Positions 1 through 7,912 are shown, counted from the first letter of the stretch. The stretch is DNA of 64,000 nucleotides from Azospirillum sp. 51_20 (GCA_001917175.1 MNTV01000018.1:62001-126000), one strand, 5' to 3'. Numbers and translations are program-made. Notes: generated by a model from the sequence alone, not told the origin.

Positions 1-138
1 GTTCCAAATCCCGATAACCCCAGGAAATCAAAACGTCATCGGTATCGTGCAGACTGACAAACCGGTTTTATCACTGCCCCAGCCGGTAAAAAAAAGAATC
101 GGTCTGAGGGAACGGTTGTCGATTTTGCAATATTTCAT
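1..138 (-). pseudogene. BioG/DUF452-like esterase start, frameshifted, runs off the left edge
   Basis: Reading the minus strand from an ATG at 138 gives MKYCKIDNRSLRPILFFTGWGSD, which resembles the N-terminus of the DUF452 / BioG family (pimeloyl-ACP methyl ester esterase of biotin synthesis; ILFFaGWG is its signature). The frame then stops early. The sequence resumes as FVSLHDTDDVLISWGYRDLE in the frame reached by adding one base, and that stretch looks like the expected continuation (DVLxxxDYRDL in the family). The break falls at the TTTT run at 66-69, and the downstream frame is closed by a stop directly before it, so it has no start of its own. Either the gene is broken or one base of the homopolymer is missing from the sequence. 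Only about 45 codons are visible, so the family call is moderate. Confidence 0.55.
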
Positions 139-172
139 ATTCAGATTCCGGAATAAAAATTCCACATGTACC

Positions 173-739
173 TTATGAAAAATCAATCGAAGTCAGCAGG
201 GCGGTATAGGGCTTGTCCGACGGACTGCAGGCGAAAACGCCGGCAGAAAACACATCGTCGGCAAACGGCAGGCGGAACAGACGAACCGGAACGAAAACCA
301 CGCCGTTGACGGAATAGGACAATTCAGAGGTACCGTCGTCGTTCCTCTTCAGCCGGAACCAGATTTCCGCCGCGCCGGCGGAAAGCGGCGTCAGCGCCAT
401 GTCCGAACAGCCGCCGGCGGTAACGACGCTGCCGACGTTAAGCGAACTGCCGTTTTTCGACATGACGGAAATTTTAAACCAATGGTTTTCGTCAACCCGC
501 CCCATCAGTCCGCACTGGGCAAAATCGACGGGAATGCCGAAGCGCCAGCAAACGGTCATGACAAAGGCGCCCCGGCGGCGGGCAAAAAAGAAATGGCCGC
601 TGTCCCGATGATAGCCGCGGACGGCATCCTGCCAGAAATCGGTCTGCGGCGCTGCCGTCACCCGCACGCCGCGCTCGCCGAAAGCGACGTCCGCCGCCTC
701 GTTGTACCATTCAAAGTCGCGCAAAGCCTCCAGAAGCAT
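173..739 (-). CDS. DUF1349 family protein (concanavalin A-like fold)
   Basis: This 188-residue protein resembles the DUF1349 family of small concanavalin-A-like jelly-roll proteins, related in name to YeeP/regulation of enolase protein 1. Typical features are the early tDFWqd segment (about residues 32-37), the alternating aromatic strands GHFFF and CWRFGIPVDFAQCGLMGRVDENHWFKI, and the later EIWFRLKR strand. No signal peptide is visible, so it is probably cytoplasmic. Members are thought to bind sugars or small ligands, but no reaction is assigned. Its ATG overlaps the stop of the upstream J-protein gene (TAATG), so the two are probably cotranscribed and translationally coupled. The BioG-like start lies 35 bases downstream. 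Confidence 0.75.
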   Translation of the reverse strand: MLLEALRDFEWYNEAADVAFGERGVRVTAAPQTDFWQDAVRGYHRDSGHFFFARRRGAFVMTVCWRFGIPVDFAQCGLMGRVDENHWFKISVMSKNGSSLNVGSVVTAGGCSDMALTPLSAGAAEIWFRLKRNDDGTSELSYSVNGVVFVPVRLFRLPFADDVFSAGVFACSPSDKPYTALLTSIDFS

Positions 740-1671
740 TAAAAAGTCCTGACATTCTCATCCGGCATGCTTTGCAGAACTCTCTCCAGCTCCGGATTTT
801 TGTTGCGCGGCGCAACGATCTTCAGGGTAATCAGCTGATCTCCCTGCCCGTTGCGGTTTTTGATGCCCTTGCCTTTCAGGCGCAGTTTGTCGCCGCTGCC
901 GGCATAGGACGGAATTTTGACCGCGACCTGGCCGTCGATGGTGGGTACGGTAATTTTGGCGCCCAAAACCGCTTCTTTGACGGTGATCGGCAGTTCCATG
1001 GTAATATTCTGCCCTTCCAGCCCGAAATAAGGGTGTTTGTCGACGTTTAAGGTTATCAGCACGTCGCCGTTTTCGCCGTTATAATGCCCCGGGCCGCCCA
1101 GACCTTTCAGGCGCAGGGTCTGTCCGTCGACGGTGCCGGAAGGGATTTTGACGTTGATGTTGCGGCCGCCGAGCGTCACCTGACGTTCGCCGCCGCGAAC
1201 CGCGGTCAGAAAATCGATCCGCATGGTATAGGTAATGTCTTCGCCTTTGCGCGGCCGTTTGGCGCCGCCGCCGAAGCCCTGATAACCTCCCCGGCCGCCG
1301 CCGAAAGCCGAAAAAATGTCGTCGCCGAAAATGGAAGAGAAGTCGAAGTTGGCGTTTTGTCCGCCGGAAGACGAATAAAAACCGCCCTGCCCGAACGGAT
1401 TGCCGCCGCCGTACGCACCGCCGAAACCGGCGCCGAAGCCGGTCGGCTTGCCGTCGCCGTCAATTTCGTTGTTGTCGTATTTTTTCCTTTTTTCGTCATC
1501 CCCCAAAATGTCGTAAGCAGCCGAAATTTCCTTGAATTTTTCGGCTGCCGACGGATTGTCCTTGTTGACGTCGGGATGATATTTGCGTGCCAGCTTATGA
1601 TAGGCGGACTTGATCTCCGCCTTGGTTGCGCTTTTGGACACGCCTAAAATGCTGTATAAATCTTTTCCCAT
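739..1671 (-). CDS. cbpA: J-domain co-chaperone of CbpA/class B DnaJ type
   Basis: A 310-residue Hsp40 co-chaperone that would stimulate DnaK ATPase and deliver unfolded clients. An N-terminal J domain (residues 4-66) contains the HPD motif at 32-34. A Gly/Phe-rich linker follows (about 75-140, with FGAGFGG and FSAFGGGRGG). The C-terminal half has the two beta-sandwich client-binding domains, including VKIPSGTVDGQTLRLKG and VKIPSYAGSGDKLRLKGKG. The CxxCxGxG zinc-finger repeats of true DnaJ are absent, so this is a class B/CbpA-like protein and not the main DnaJ. Length matches CbpA (about 306). It heads a short minus-strand unit with the DUF1349 gene. Confidence 0.88.
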   Translation of the reverse strand: MGKDLYSILGVSKSATKAEIKSAYHKLARKYHPDVNKDNPSAAEKFKEISAAYDILGDDEKRKKYDNNEIDGDGKPTGFGAGFGGAYGGGNPFGQGGFYSSSGGQNANFDFSSIFGDDIFSAFGGGRGGYQGFGGGAKRPRKGEDITYTMRIDFLTAVRGGERQVTLGGRNINVKIPSGTVDGQTLRLKGLGGPGHYNGENGDVLITLNVDKHPYFGLEGQNITMELPITVKEAVLGAKITVPTIDGQVAVKIPSYAGSGDKLRLKGKGIKNRNGQGDQLITLKIVAPRNKNPELERVLQSMPDENVRTF

Positions 1672-1737
1672 CTGATACTCTTGACCGATACGTTTGCAAT
1701 CTTTATTTCTTTGTATCTATATAGGGTTTTACAAAGT

Positions 1738-2241
1738 CTATTGCAAGCGCAGGCAGTCAAAAGTGGCGCGGCGGGCATAATTTTTGTAAAGGATTACGCC
1801 ACGCAGCACCGCGGTACGGTTGCCGTGTTCCAGACAATAGCGGGAGGCAATCGGCGCCAGCTCGTCAACGCGCACGTCCTTGTATTCGTAGGTAACGTAA
1901 TTTTCCGAACGGGCTTTGATGACGACGTTGTCGAGAAAACGGTCATAAGCCGAATCGTAAACCAGCTTTTCCACCGGCTGATCGGGGTTCATGACTTCGA
2001 TTTTCTCTTTTTCTTCCGCCGCGGGAGCCGGCCGTTCGGCCGCCTTTTTTTCTTCCGCCGCCGAAGCCGCGGGATCATTGACGGGGATTGCGGTTACCGT
2101 CGTTTCGGCGGCTAAGACAGAGCTTTCCGCCGCGGCGTTGTTTTCGGCGTTCAGAGCTTCTTCGTCGTAATAAAACTCGTGATACCGGCACCCGGCAAGC
2201 AGCAAAACCGCACCCAACATGGCATATGTAAACTTTTTCAT
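1738..2241 (-). CDS. Probable lipoprotein of unknown function
   Basis: Starting at the ATG at 2241 gives a 167-residue protein with a clear lipoprotein signal: MKKFTYAMLGAVLLLAGC, lipobox LAGC with Cys18. A low-complexity Ala/Glu-rich linker follows (about 25-75) and then a compact C-terminal domain with a Cys pair (ASRYCLEHGN ... FDCLRLQ). An earlier in-frame ATG at 2253 adds only MGKK and has a somewhat better spaced AAAAGG upstream, so the exact start is uncertain by four codons. The protein is probably anchored in an envelope membrane, with the acidic linker acting as a spacer. I do not recognise the C-terminal domain. Confidence 0.75.
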   Translation of the reverse strand: MKKFTYAMLGAVLLLAGCRYHEFYYDEEALNAENNAAAESSVLAAETTVTAIPVNDPAASAAEEKKAAERPAPAAEEKEKIEVMNPDQPVEKLVYDSAYDRFLDNVVIKARSENYVTYEYKDVRVDELAPIASRYCLEHGNRTAVLRGVILYKNYARRATFDCLRLQ

Positions 2242-2301
2242 TTTCTTCCCCATCTGGTTAAACCTTTTTTCAGACTTTAGCACCGCTTGGTTAAACAATG
2301 C

Positions 2302-2607
2302 TTAATCCAAAAGGTTATACAAATCTTTTCCCGCCTGTTCCAAAATCTGCAAAACTTTCCGGTTGGTGGTGTTTTTGCTGCGGTTGTTGCTCAGCTTGTC
2401 GAGCATTTTCTGCACTTTTTCGTTAAACCGGCGGTCTTCGCGCAGGCGTTCGATGTTGCGGATGTTTTCCTCGTCGTCAATCTTGTAGTTGACCACCGCG
2501 CGCAGCACGGCAATATACTGGGCATCGCGGGTGGCGGCCATCTGGGCGTTTGCGGCACCGGCAAAACCAATCATCACTGCGGTTATCAAAAAGGCAAATT
2601 TTTTCAT
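2302..2607 (-). CDS. Small exported protein of unknown function
   Basis: A 101-residue protein with a textbook Sec signal peptide: MKKFAFLITAVMIGFAGAANAQ, cleavage expected after ANA at residue 21. The mature part (about 80 residues) is mostly charged and helical (IRNIERLREDRRFNEKVQKMLDKL), with no cysteines or recognisable motif. It lies upstream of the lipoprotein gene on the same strand with a ~60-base gap, so the two may be cotranscribed. The signal peptide closely resembles that of the YgiW-like protein at 54120-54494 (MIGFAGAA-AQ), which suggests a shared export leader in this genome. Function unknown. Confidence 0.72.
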   Translation of the reverse strand: MKKFAFLITAVMIGFAGAANAQMAATRDAQYIAVLRAVVNYKIDDEENIRNIERLREDRRFNEKVQKMLDKLSNNRSKNTTNRKVLQILEQAGKDLYNLLD

Positions 2608-2635
2608 TGCGGCCTCCGGATCGGTTAAAAAAAGA

Positions 2636-2663
2636 TTGTGTTAATCAACATAGATAATATAAT
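2636..2663 (+). promoter_or_regulatory. Sigma-70 type promoter for the ELM1-like gene
   Basis: TTGTGT (2636-2641), a 16-base spacer and a perfect TATAAT (2658-2663), ending 44 bases before the ATG at 2708. The region separates two divergent genes. Confidence 0.6.
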
Positions 2664-2707
2664 GGGAAACGAATCGTTTTACCATAAAAATATTAGAGTT
2701 ATCAAAC

Positions 2708-3685
2708 ATGAAAAAAACTATCTGGGCACTTATGGACGACCGGGCCGGCAGCGTCGGCCAGGCCAAGGGAATTTTCCCCGTCATCGAGGACGAATTTGAA
2801 ATTATCGAAAAAAAGATCGTATATAACCGGCTGGCGGCTCTGCCGAACATGCTTCGCGGCAAAACCCTGATCGGCGTCAACCGCAAGGAAAGTTCGTCGC
2901 TCAAAAACGAACCCTTCCCCGACGCCGTGCTGTCGATCAGCCGGCGGACCGCGCCGATTGCGCTGTGGCTGAAAAAGGCCTCCAAAGGCAAAACCAAGAT
3001 TATCCAGCTGATGTTCCCGGGCAAATTCGGCTTAAAAGACATTGACCTGGTAATCATCCCCGAACACGACCGCGGCAAAGCGGAAGGCGACAACCTGTTC
3101 TACATCACCGGCTGCGCCCACCGCGTTTCGGAAAAGGCGCTTGAAGAAGCCCGCGCCAAATGGGAAACCGAATTTGCCAAGCTGCCCAAACCGCTGACGG
3201 CGGTGCTGGTCGGCGGCGCGATCAAGAAAAAACCGTTTACCGCCGAAAACGCGGAAATGCTGGCCGACGCGATTTTGAACGTGCACAATCAGGTCAGCGG
3301 TTCGATTCTGATCACTTCGTCGCGGCGCACCGGCAAAGAGGCGGAAGACATCATCATGAAGAAAATCGGCCATATCCCCGCTTACACTTATTTGTGGGGC
3401 GAGAAAAAAGACAACCCGATCATGGGCTTTTACGCCTGTGCCGACCGCATCATCGTTACCGGAGACTCCGTATCCATGGCCTGCGAAGCCTGCGGTTCGG
3501 GCAAGCCGGTACTGGTTTTCCGCGGCAAAAACTGGCTGACGCCGAAACATCAGCGCTTTGTTCAATCGCTTTACGAAGGCGGCTTTGCGGTCGACATCGA
3601 CGGATATGACACTGAGCAGACCGGCGCCATGAAACGGCTGGATCCGGCGCTTGAAATCGGCGAAAAAATAAAAGCCCTGTTTTGA
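2708..3685 (+). CDS. ELM1/GtrOC1 family putative nucleoside-diphosphate-sugar epimerase (DUF1022)
   Basis: A 325-residue member of the mitochondrial fission ELM1-like family (DUF1022), found in alphaproteobacteria and plants. Recognisable pieces are the N-terminal WALMDDRAGSVGQAKGI, a middle VLVGGAIKKKPFTAENA and ITSSRRTGKEAE, and the C-terminal ADRIIVTGDSVSMACEACGSGKPV, which resembles a glycosyltransferase GT-B donor site. Bacterial members are thought to act in cell-envelope sugar metabolism, but biochemical proof is thin. No signal or TM segment is visible, so it is probably cytoplasmic or peripheral. The Shine-Dalgarno sequence is weak, and the start is chosen from the conserved N-terminus. 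It is the only gene between its promoter and the terminator at 3725. Confidence 0.8.
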   Translation: MKKTIWALMDDRAGSVGQAKGIFPVIEDEFEIIEKKIVYNRLAALPNMLRGKTLIGVNRKESSSLKNEPFPDAVLSISRRTAPIALWLKKASKGKTKIIQLMFPGKFGLKDIDLVIIPEHDRGKAEGDNLFYITGCAHRVSEKALEEARAKWETEFAKLPKPLTAVLVGGAIKKKPFTAENAEMLADAILNVHNQVSGSILITSSRRTGKEAEDIIMKKIGHIPAYTYLWGEKKDNPIMGFYACADRIIVTGDSVSMACEACGSGKPVLVFRGKNWLTPKHQRFVQSLYEGGFAVDIDGYDTEQTGAMKRLDPALEIGEKIKALF

Positions 3686-3724
3686 CAAACACCGTTCCGA
3701 AAAAAACGGAACAACGGCAAAAAA

Positions 3725-3751
3725 AATCCCCGGAAAATCCGGGGATTTTTC
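3725..3751. terminator. Bidirectional terminator
   Basis: Hairpin with arms ATCCCCGGA and TCCGGGGAT around AAA, flanked by A and T tracts on both sides. It lies between the convergent ELM1-like gene (+) and rquA (-) and can serve both. Confidence 0.85.
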
Positions 3752-3769
3752 ATATGCGGCGGACCGCCT

Positions 3770-4492
3770 TTAATACAGACTTTCCTTTTTGGTAACCACC
3801 ACCTTTTGATACATGCGGCCGAAAAAGGTGGTTTTGCGCCAGAAAAACTCTGCCGGATTGCGGGCATAGTTTTTAATTTCGTTGTTCCACAGCTTTTCGG
3901 CAAAAGGCTGATAAAGGCGGTTGAAAAACTTGACGACATAGCGCAGCGGATGCCAGACCAGCGAATTGTTGTAGTCGACAAACACCGCCTTGCCGCCCGG
4001 CTTCAGGCAGTCGAGCGCGTTATTGACGATCCGCGCGCGGGTGGCCGACGGCACTTCGTGCAGCAGCATATAGCAGATGACGACGTCATATTTGCGCTTG
4101 GGCGGCTCGGAAGCGTCGCCGTTGACAAAGCGCATAAACGGATAAAGATAACAGTATTTGTTGCGCTGATGACGCAGCTGCACCATGCTGACGTCCAGCA
4201 GGTCATAATGGCCGTAAATGCCGACTTTGGCCGCCGCCACCCCGATCTGGTCGCCGAAAGTCGCCCCCATTTGCAAAACGTCGGAAGAAACGGCAATTTC
4301 TCCGGCACAGGACCGCAGCATTTTTGAACTGAAGCCAAACGTCAGCACATTGAGCAGACGCTGGTTGTCCAGCCAGCGGGTGAGGCGCGGGCTTTCATAC
4401 AGCCAGCTGTAGAATTCCCGCTGATAGAGCGGAATCTTGGCCTTGTCCGCCGCCCGCCGGGCGGGGGGAATTTTACTCGCCTTTCTTCTCAT
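3770..4492 (-). CDS. rquA: Probable rhodoquinone biosynthesis protein RquA
   Basis: A 240-residue SAM-dependent methyltransferase-fold protein that strongly resembles RquA, which converts ubiquinone to rhodoquinone by replacing a methoxy group with an amine. Visible family landmarks: IPLYQREFYSWLYESPR near the N-terminus; VLQMGATFGDQ in place of the usual Gly-rich SAM loop; YMLLHEVP; GGKAVFVDYN; HPLRYVVKFFNRLYQPF; and FFWRKTTFFGRMYQKVV near the end. Start: the ATG at 4492 has GGAGAAG just upstream; the ATG at 4504 gives four more codons but no good ribosome site. The gene overlaps the end of rsmE by about 20 bases, so coupling is likely. Rhodoquinone would allow fumarate reduction under anoxia. 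Alternative: a different UbiE-like enzyme. Confidence 0.75.
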   Translation of the reverse strand: MRRKASKIPPARRAADKAKIPLYQREFYSWLYESPRLTRWLDNQRLLNVLTFGFSSKMLRSCAGEIAVSSDVLQMGATFGDQIGVAAAKVGIYGHYDLLDVSMVQLRHQRNKYCYLYPFMRFVNGDASEPPKRKYDVVICYMLLHEVPSATRARIVNNALDCLKPGGKAVFVDYNNSLVWHPLRYVVKFFNRLYQPFAEKLWNNEIKNYARNPAEFFWRKTTFFGRMYQKVVVTKKESLY

Positions 4493-5231
4493 TTTCTTCT
4501 CCATTCCACAAACCGCTTATCGCCTGCCAAACGCTCAAAGCCGCGGCAGCCGCCGTTTCCGCCCGCAGAATCAGCGGTCCGAGACTGACCGCGCGGGCAA
4601 AAGGACGCGACCGCAGTCCGTTTAGTTCCTCTTCGGCAAATCCGCCTTCCGGACCGACCAGCAGCGCCGCCGGTCCCTGATATTCCCCGAACGCTTCCGC
4701 AGCGGGACGGCCGCGGCCGCTTTCGTCCATAAAGAACAGCCGCCGGGCGGAATCCCAGTCGGCAAGCAGCTTTTCCAAACGCACCGGCGCGCCGATCTCC
4801 GGCACTTCCACCCGCCGCGACTGTTCGGCCGCTTCCGCCGCCTGCGCCCGCAAACGTTCAACGCGCACCTTGTCGGTAATCGTATGCCGGGTAATCACCG
4901 GAATGATTTTTCCGGCGCCGAGTTCGGTCGCTTTTTCTATGATGAAATCGGTGCGATCCTTTTTGACCGGAGCAAACAACAGCCACACGTCAGCCGCCGG
5001 CGCAAACGGACGGGTCCGCGCACGAACGGCCGCAGCCCCCGTTTTTTTGCCGAGGCTGACGATTTCCGCGGAAAACTCGCCGTTTATGCCGTCAAACAGC
5101 AGCACCGCATCGCCGGGCGCAAGCCGCATCACGGCACCGAGATAACGGCTTTGTTCCTCATTAAACGAAATTTCTCCGCCGACGGCAAGCGGCGTATCGA
5201 CATACAGGCGGATTGCGGTGTTTCTGGACAA
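4473..5231 (-). CDS. rsmE: 16S rRNA (uracil1498-N3)-methyltransferase RsmE
   Basis: A 252-residue SPOUT-family methyltransferase that modifies U1498 in the 30S decoding region using SAM. The N-terminal PUA-like RNA-binding domain (about 1-75) is followed by the knotted catalytic domain. Its signatures are clear: KDRTDFIIEKATELG (about 90-105), SRRVEVPEI, LLVGPEGGFAEEEL (about 192-205) and the C-terminal knot motif SLGPLILRAETAAAAAL. Length matches the family (about 243-250). It is divergently oriented from cmk and overlaps rquA downstream. Confidence 0.92.
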   Translation of the reverse strand: MSRNTAIRLYVDTPLAVGGEISFNEEQSRYLGAVMRLAPGDAVLLFDGINGEFSAEIVSLGKKTGAAAVRARTRPFAPAADVWLLFAPVKKDRTDFIIEKATELGAGKIIPVITRHTITDKVRVERLRAQAAEAAEQSRRVEVPEIGAPVRLEKLLADWDSARRLFFMDESGRGRPAAEAFGEYQGPAALLVGPEGGFAEEELNGLRSRPFARAVSLGPLILRAETAAAAALSVWQAISGLWNGEENEKKGE

Positions 5232-5280
5232 TTTATTTACCCCAAACGAAAATAAATTCTGAATAACCTCCCGCGGAGGC

Positions 5281-5309
5281 TTGAGTTTATCATATGATCG
5301 GAATATACA
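5281..5309 (+). promoter_or_regulatory. Sigma-70 type promoter for cmk
   Basis: TTGAGT (5281-5286), a 17-base spacer and TATACA (5304-5309), 35 bases before the cmk ATG, in the rsmE-cmk divergent gap. Confidence 0.55.
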
Positions 5310-5344
5310 ATGACGTTAGTTAAGTTTTCGTTACAGGCAGAAAC

Positions 5345-6031
5345 ATGATTATCACTATTGACGGGCCTGCCGCCGCAGGCAAAGGAACCCTCGCCGCCGC
5401 TCTGGCGAAACGCTATCGGCTTGCTTATTTCGACACCGGCATGGTCTACCGCGCGGTGGGGCTGGAAATGGTGCTGGAAGGGCTTGACGTCCAAAACGAG
5501 GAGCAGGCAGCGCAGACGGCATCGAAACTGACGTTTGTCAAGATGATGGAGCTTTCCGGCCACCGGGATTTTCGCAGCGATGTCGGCAGCCGCGCGGCCT
5601 CAATCGTTTCCGCCCATCCGAAAGTGCGCGGCGCGCTTCTTAAAATGCAGCAGGATTTTGCCTTGAACCCGACCTTTGCCGACGGCAGTCCGGCCGAGGG
5701 TGTGGTTTACGACGGCCGCGACACCGGCACCGTCGTATGTCCGCAGGCAGACGTCAAACTGTTTGTTACCGCCTGTCCGGAAGTACGCGCCCGGCGCCGT
5801 TACGACGAATTCGTGCAAAAAGGAATCGAGACCGAATACGAAAAAGTCTTAGCCGACATGATTGCCCGCGACAAACGCGATTCCGAACGCACTGCCGCCC
5901 CTTTGAAGCCGGCGGAAGACGCGGTGATTTTCGACACTTCGGAAATGAACGCGGCGGAAGTGGCGGCCAAAGTCACGGCTCTGATTGAAGAAAAAAGTCA
6001 AAAAAGTGACTTTGAGCGGCAAAAAAAGTGA
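5345..6031 (+). CDS. cmk: Cytidylate kinase
   Basis: A 228-residue (d)CMP kinase that transfers phosphate from ATP to CMP/dCMP for nucleotide salvage and DNA precursor supply. The P-loop GPAAAGKGT lies at residues 7-15, followed by the diagnostic FDTGMVYRAVG (about 29-39). The CMP-binding region contains FRSDVGSRAASIVSAHPKVR and YDGRDTGTVVCPQADVKLFVTA, with the lid RRRYDEF and ARDKRDSERTAAPLKPAEDA. Length and order match Cmk. It lies upstream of rpsA on the same strand, the classic cmk-rpsA arrangement; here 175 bases with their own promoter-like and hairpin elements separate them. Confidence 0.95.
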   Translation: MIITIDGPAAAGKGTLAAALAKRYRLAYFDTGMVYRAVGLEMVLEGLDVQNEEQAAQTASKLTFVKMMELSGHRDFRSDVGSRAASIVSAHPKVRGALLKMQQDFALNPTFADGSPAEGVVYDGRDTGTVVCPQADVKLFVTACPEVRARRRYDEFVQKGIETEYEKVLADMIARDKRDSERTAAPLKPAEDAVIFDTSEMNAAEVAAKVTALIEEKSQKSDFERQKK

Positions 6032-6071
6032 CTTTTCGTGTCAAATTTGACGCCGATAATTCAGATTGCGC

Positions 6072-6099
6072 TTGAAAAATAACAATTTACGTGTATAAA
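6072..6099 (+). promoter_or_regulatory. Sigma-70 type promoter for rpsA
   Basis: TTGAAA (6072-6077), a 16-base spacer and TATAAA (6094-6099). A transcript from here would carry a leader of about 100 bases with the hairpins listed next. Confidence 0.5.
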
Positions 6100-6113
6100 T
6101 GAGCTGATTTGAC

Positions 6114-6141
6114 GCGCAGGGTACGCTGCGCTCAATTTTTT
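6114..6141 (+). terminator. Terminator-like hairpin between cmk and rpsA (terminator or attenuator)
   Basis: Perfect 6-bp stem GCGCAG / CTGCGC around GGTACG, followed by TCAATTTTTT. If the promoter at 6072 is used this lies in the rpsA leader and could act as an attenuator; otherwise it ends cmk transcripts. Confidence 0.5.
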
Positions 6142-6158
6142 AACGACGTACAAGTCCG

Positions 6159-6191
6159 CCCGCTTTTGCAAAATGCGGGAATGGCATTTTG
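6159..6191 (+). promoter_or_regulatory. Two mutually exclusive hairpins in the rpsA leader
   Basis: Arms CCCGC (6159-6163) and GCGGG (6175-6179) form one stem. CAAAATGC (6169-6176) and GCATTTTG (6184-6191) form an 8-bp perfect stem that ends 15 bases before the rpsA ATG. They share bases, so they cannot form together. S1 represses its own translation in Escherichia coli through leader structure, and this may be an analogous element; no clear Shine-Dalgarno sequence is present. Confidence 0.4.
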
Positions 6192-6206
6192 AATTGTTTT
6201 TACTTT

Positions 6207-7889
6207 ATGAATACAGCAGAAGTTCAAATCCCCGAAACCGACGAAGTTTTTGCCGACCTGCTCAACGAACAGTTCGGTGACAACGGCCTGATCGGTTCGG
6301 TCGTAAAAGGAACCATCATTAAAATCAACCCCGATTTCGTTACCGTTGATGTCGGCCTGAAATCCGAAGGCCGCATCCCGGTTCGCGAATTCGGCCAGAA
6401 TCCGGAACTCAAAGTCGGCGACACGGTCGAAGTTTATGTTGACCGTTACGAAGACCGCGAAGGCAACATCGTTCTTTCGCGCGAAAAAGCCCGCCGCGAA
6501 GAAGTATGGCAGGATCTGGAAAAAGCCATGAACGCCAACGAAAGAATCAACGGCGTTATCTTCGGCCGCGTTAAAGGCGGCTTCACCGTTGACTTAAACG
6601 GCGCCATCGCCTTCCTGCCGGGTTCTCAGATCGACATCCGTCCGATCCGCGACATCACCCCGCTGATGGGCATTTCCCAGCCCTTCCAGATTTTGAAAAT
6701 GGACAAGGTCAGAGGCAACATCGTTGTTTCCCGCCGCGTCGTTCTGGAAGAAACCAGAGCCGAATCGAGAGCCGAACTGATCGACGCGATCAAAGAAGGC
6801 TCGGTTCTTGACGGCGTGGTCAAAAACATCACCGACTACGGCGCGTTCATTGATCTCGGCGGCGTTGACGGTCTGTTGCACGTTACCGACATTTCCTGGA
6901 AGCGCATCAACCACCCGGCCGAAGTTCTGTCTGTCGGACAGACGGTTAAGGTTCAGGTTATCAAATTCAACGAAGACAACCAGCGCATCAGCCTCGGCAT
7001 GAAACAGCTCGAGAGCGATCCGTGGCAGAACGTTGAAGAAAGATTCAAAGTCGGCGACGTTTACAAAGGCAAAGTTACCAACATTACCGATTACGGCGCG
7101 TTCGTCGAACTCGAAGACGGCATTGAAGGTCTGGTTCACGTTTCCGAAATGAGCTGGACCCGCAAGAACGTTCACCCCGGCAAGATCGTTTCGACCTCGC
7201 AGGAAGTTGAAGTCAAAGTTCTTGAAGTTGATCCGGAAAAGAGAAGAATCAGCCTCGGCATCAAACAGTGCACGCCGAACCCCTGGGCCGCTTATGTTGA
7301 AGAGCACCCGGTCGGATCCGTCATTGAAGGCAAGATCAAAAACATTACCGAATTCGGTTTGTTTGTCGGCCTGAACGACGAAATCGACGGCATGATCCAC
7401 CTGTCCGACATTGCCTGGGACAAATCCGGCGAAGAAGCGGTCAAAGACTATGCCAAGGGCCAGGAAATCCAGGCTAAGATCATTGACGTCGACGTTGAAA
7501 AAGAACGCATCAGCCTCGGCATCAAACAGCTGACCGAAGACGAGAACGCCACCGCTCTCGACGGCTTCAAGAAAGGCGACACGGTCAAAGCGACCATCAC
7601 CGCCATCGACGACAAAGGCGTTGACGTCGAAGTCAACGGCGTTGCCGCCAACATCAAGAAAGCCGACATGTCGAAAGATAAAGCCGGACAGGATCTGAGC
7701 CAGTATAACGTCGGCGACGAGCTGGAAGCCAAAGTCGTCAGCGTTGACAAGAAGAAAGGCAGACTCGGCCTGTCGGTCAAAGCTTTGGAAATCGAGGAAG
7801 AGAAAAAGGCGCTGGAAGAATACTCCAACACCGCTTCCACCGGTTCCGCTCTCGGCGACGCCCTCGGCGAAGCCCTGAAAAAGAAATAA
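6207..7889 (+). CDS. rpsA: 30S ribosomal protein S1
   Basis: A 560-residue ribosomal protein S1 that binds mRNA at the 30S platform and helps start translation. Six S1/OB-fold repeats are visible: two divergent N-terminal ones (VKGTIIKINPDFVTVDVG and NGVIFGRVKGGFTVDL), three canonical ones (GVVKNITDYGAFIDLGG, GKVTNITDYGAFVELEDG, GKIKNITEFGLFVGL) and a last, weaker one (about 480-545, ATITAIDDKGVDVEV). A TTG at 6189 would add six codons, but the ATG at 6207 starts the conserved part. There is no strong Shine-Dalgarno sequence, which is normal for rpsA. A strong terminator follows directly. Confidence 0.96.
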   Translation: MNTAEVQIPETDEVFADLLNEQFGDNGLIGSVVKGTIIKINPDFVTVDVGLKSEGRIPVREFGQNPELKVGDTVEVYVDRYEDREGNIVLSREKARREEVWQDLEKAMNANERINGVIFGRVKGGFTVDLNGAIAFLPGSQIDIRPIRDITPLMGISQPFQILKMDKVRGNIVVSRRVVLEETRAESRAELIDAIKEGSVLDGVVKNITDYGAFIDLGGVDGLLHVTDISWKRINHPAEVLSVGQTVKVQVIKFNEDNQRISLGMKQLESDPWQNVEERFKVGDVYKGKVTNITDYGAFVELEDGIEGLVHVSEMSWTRKNVHPGKIVSTSQEVEVKVLEVDPEKRRISLGIKQCTPNPWAAYVEEHPVGSVIEGKIKNITEFGLFVGLNDEIDGMIHLSDIAWDKSGEEAVKDYAKGQEIQAKIIDVDVEKERISLGIKQLTEDENATALDGFKKGDTVKATITAIDDKGVDVEVNGVAANIKKADMSKDKAGQDLSQYNVGDELEAKVVSVDKKKGRLGLSVKALEIEEEKKALEEYSNTASTGSALGDALGEALKKK

Positions 7890-7912
7890 GCCGCAACCGG
7901 TTTGTTTGCAAG

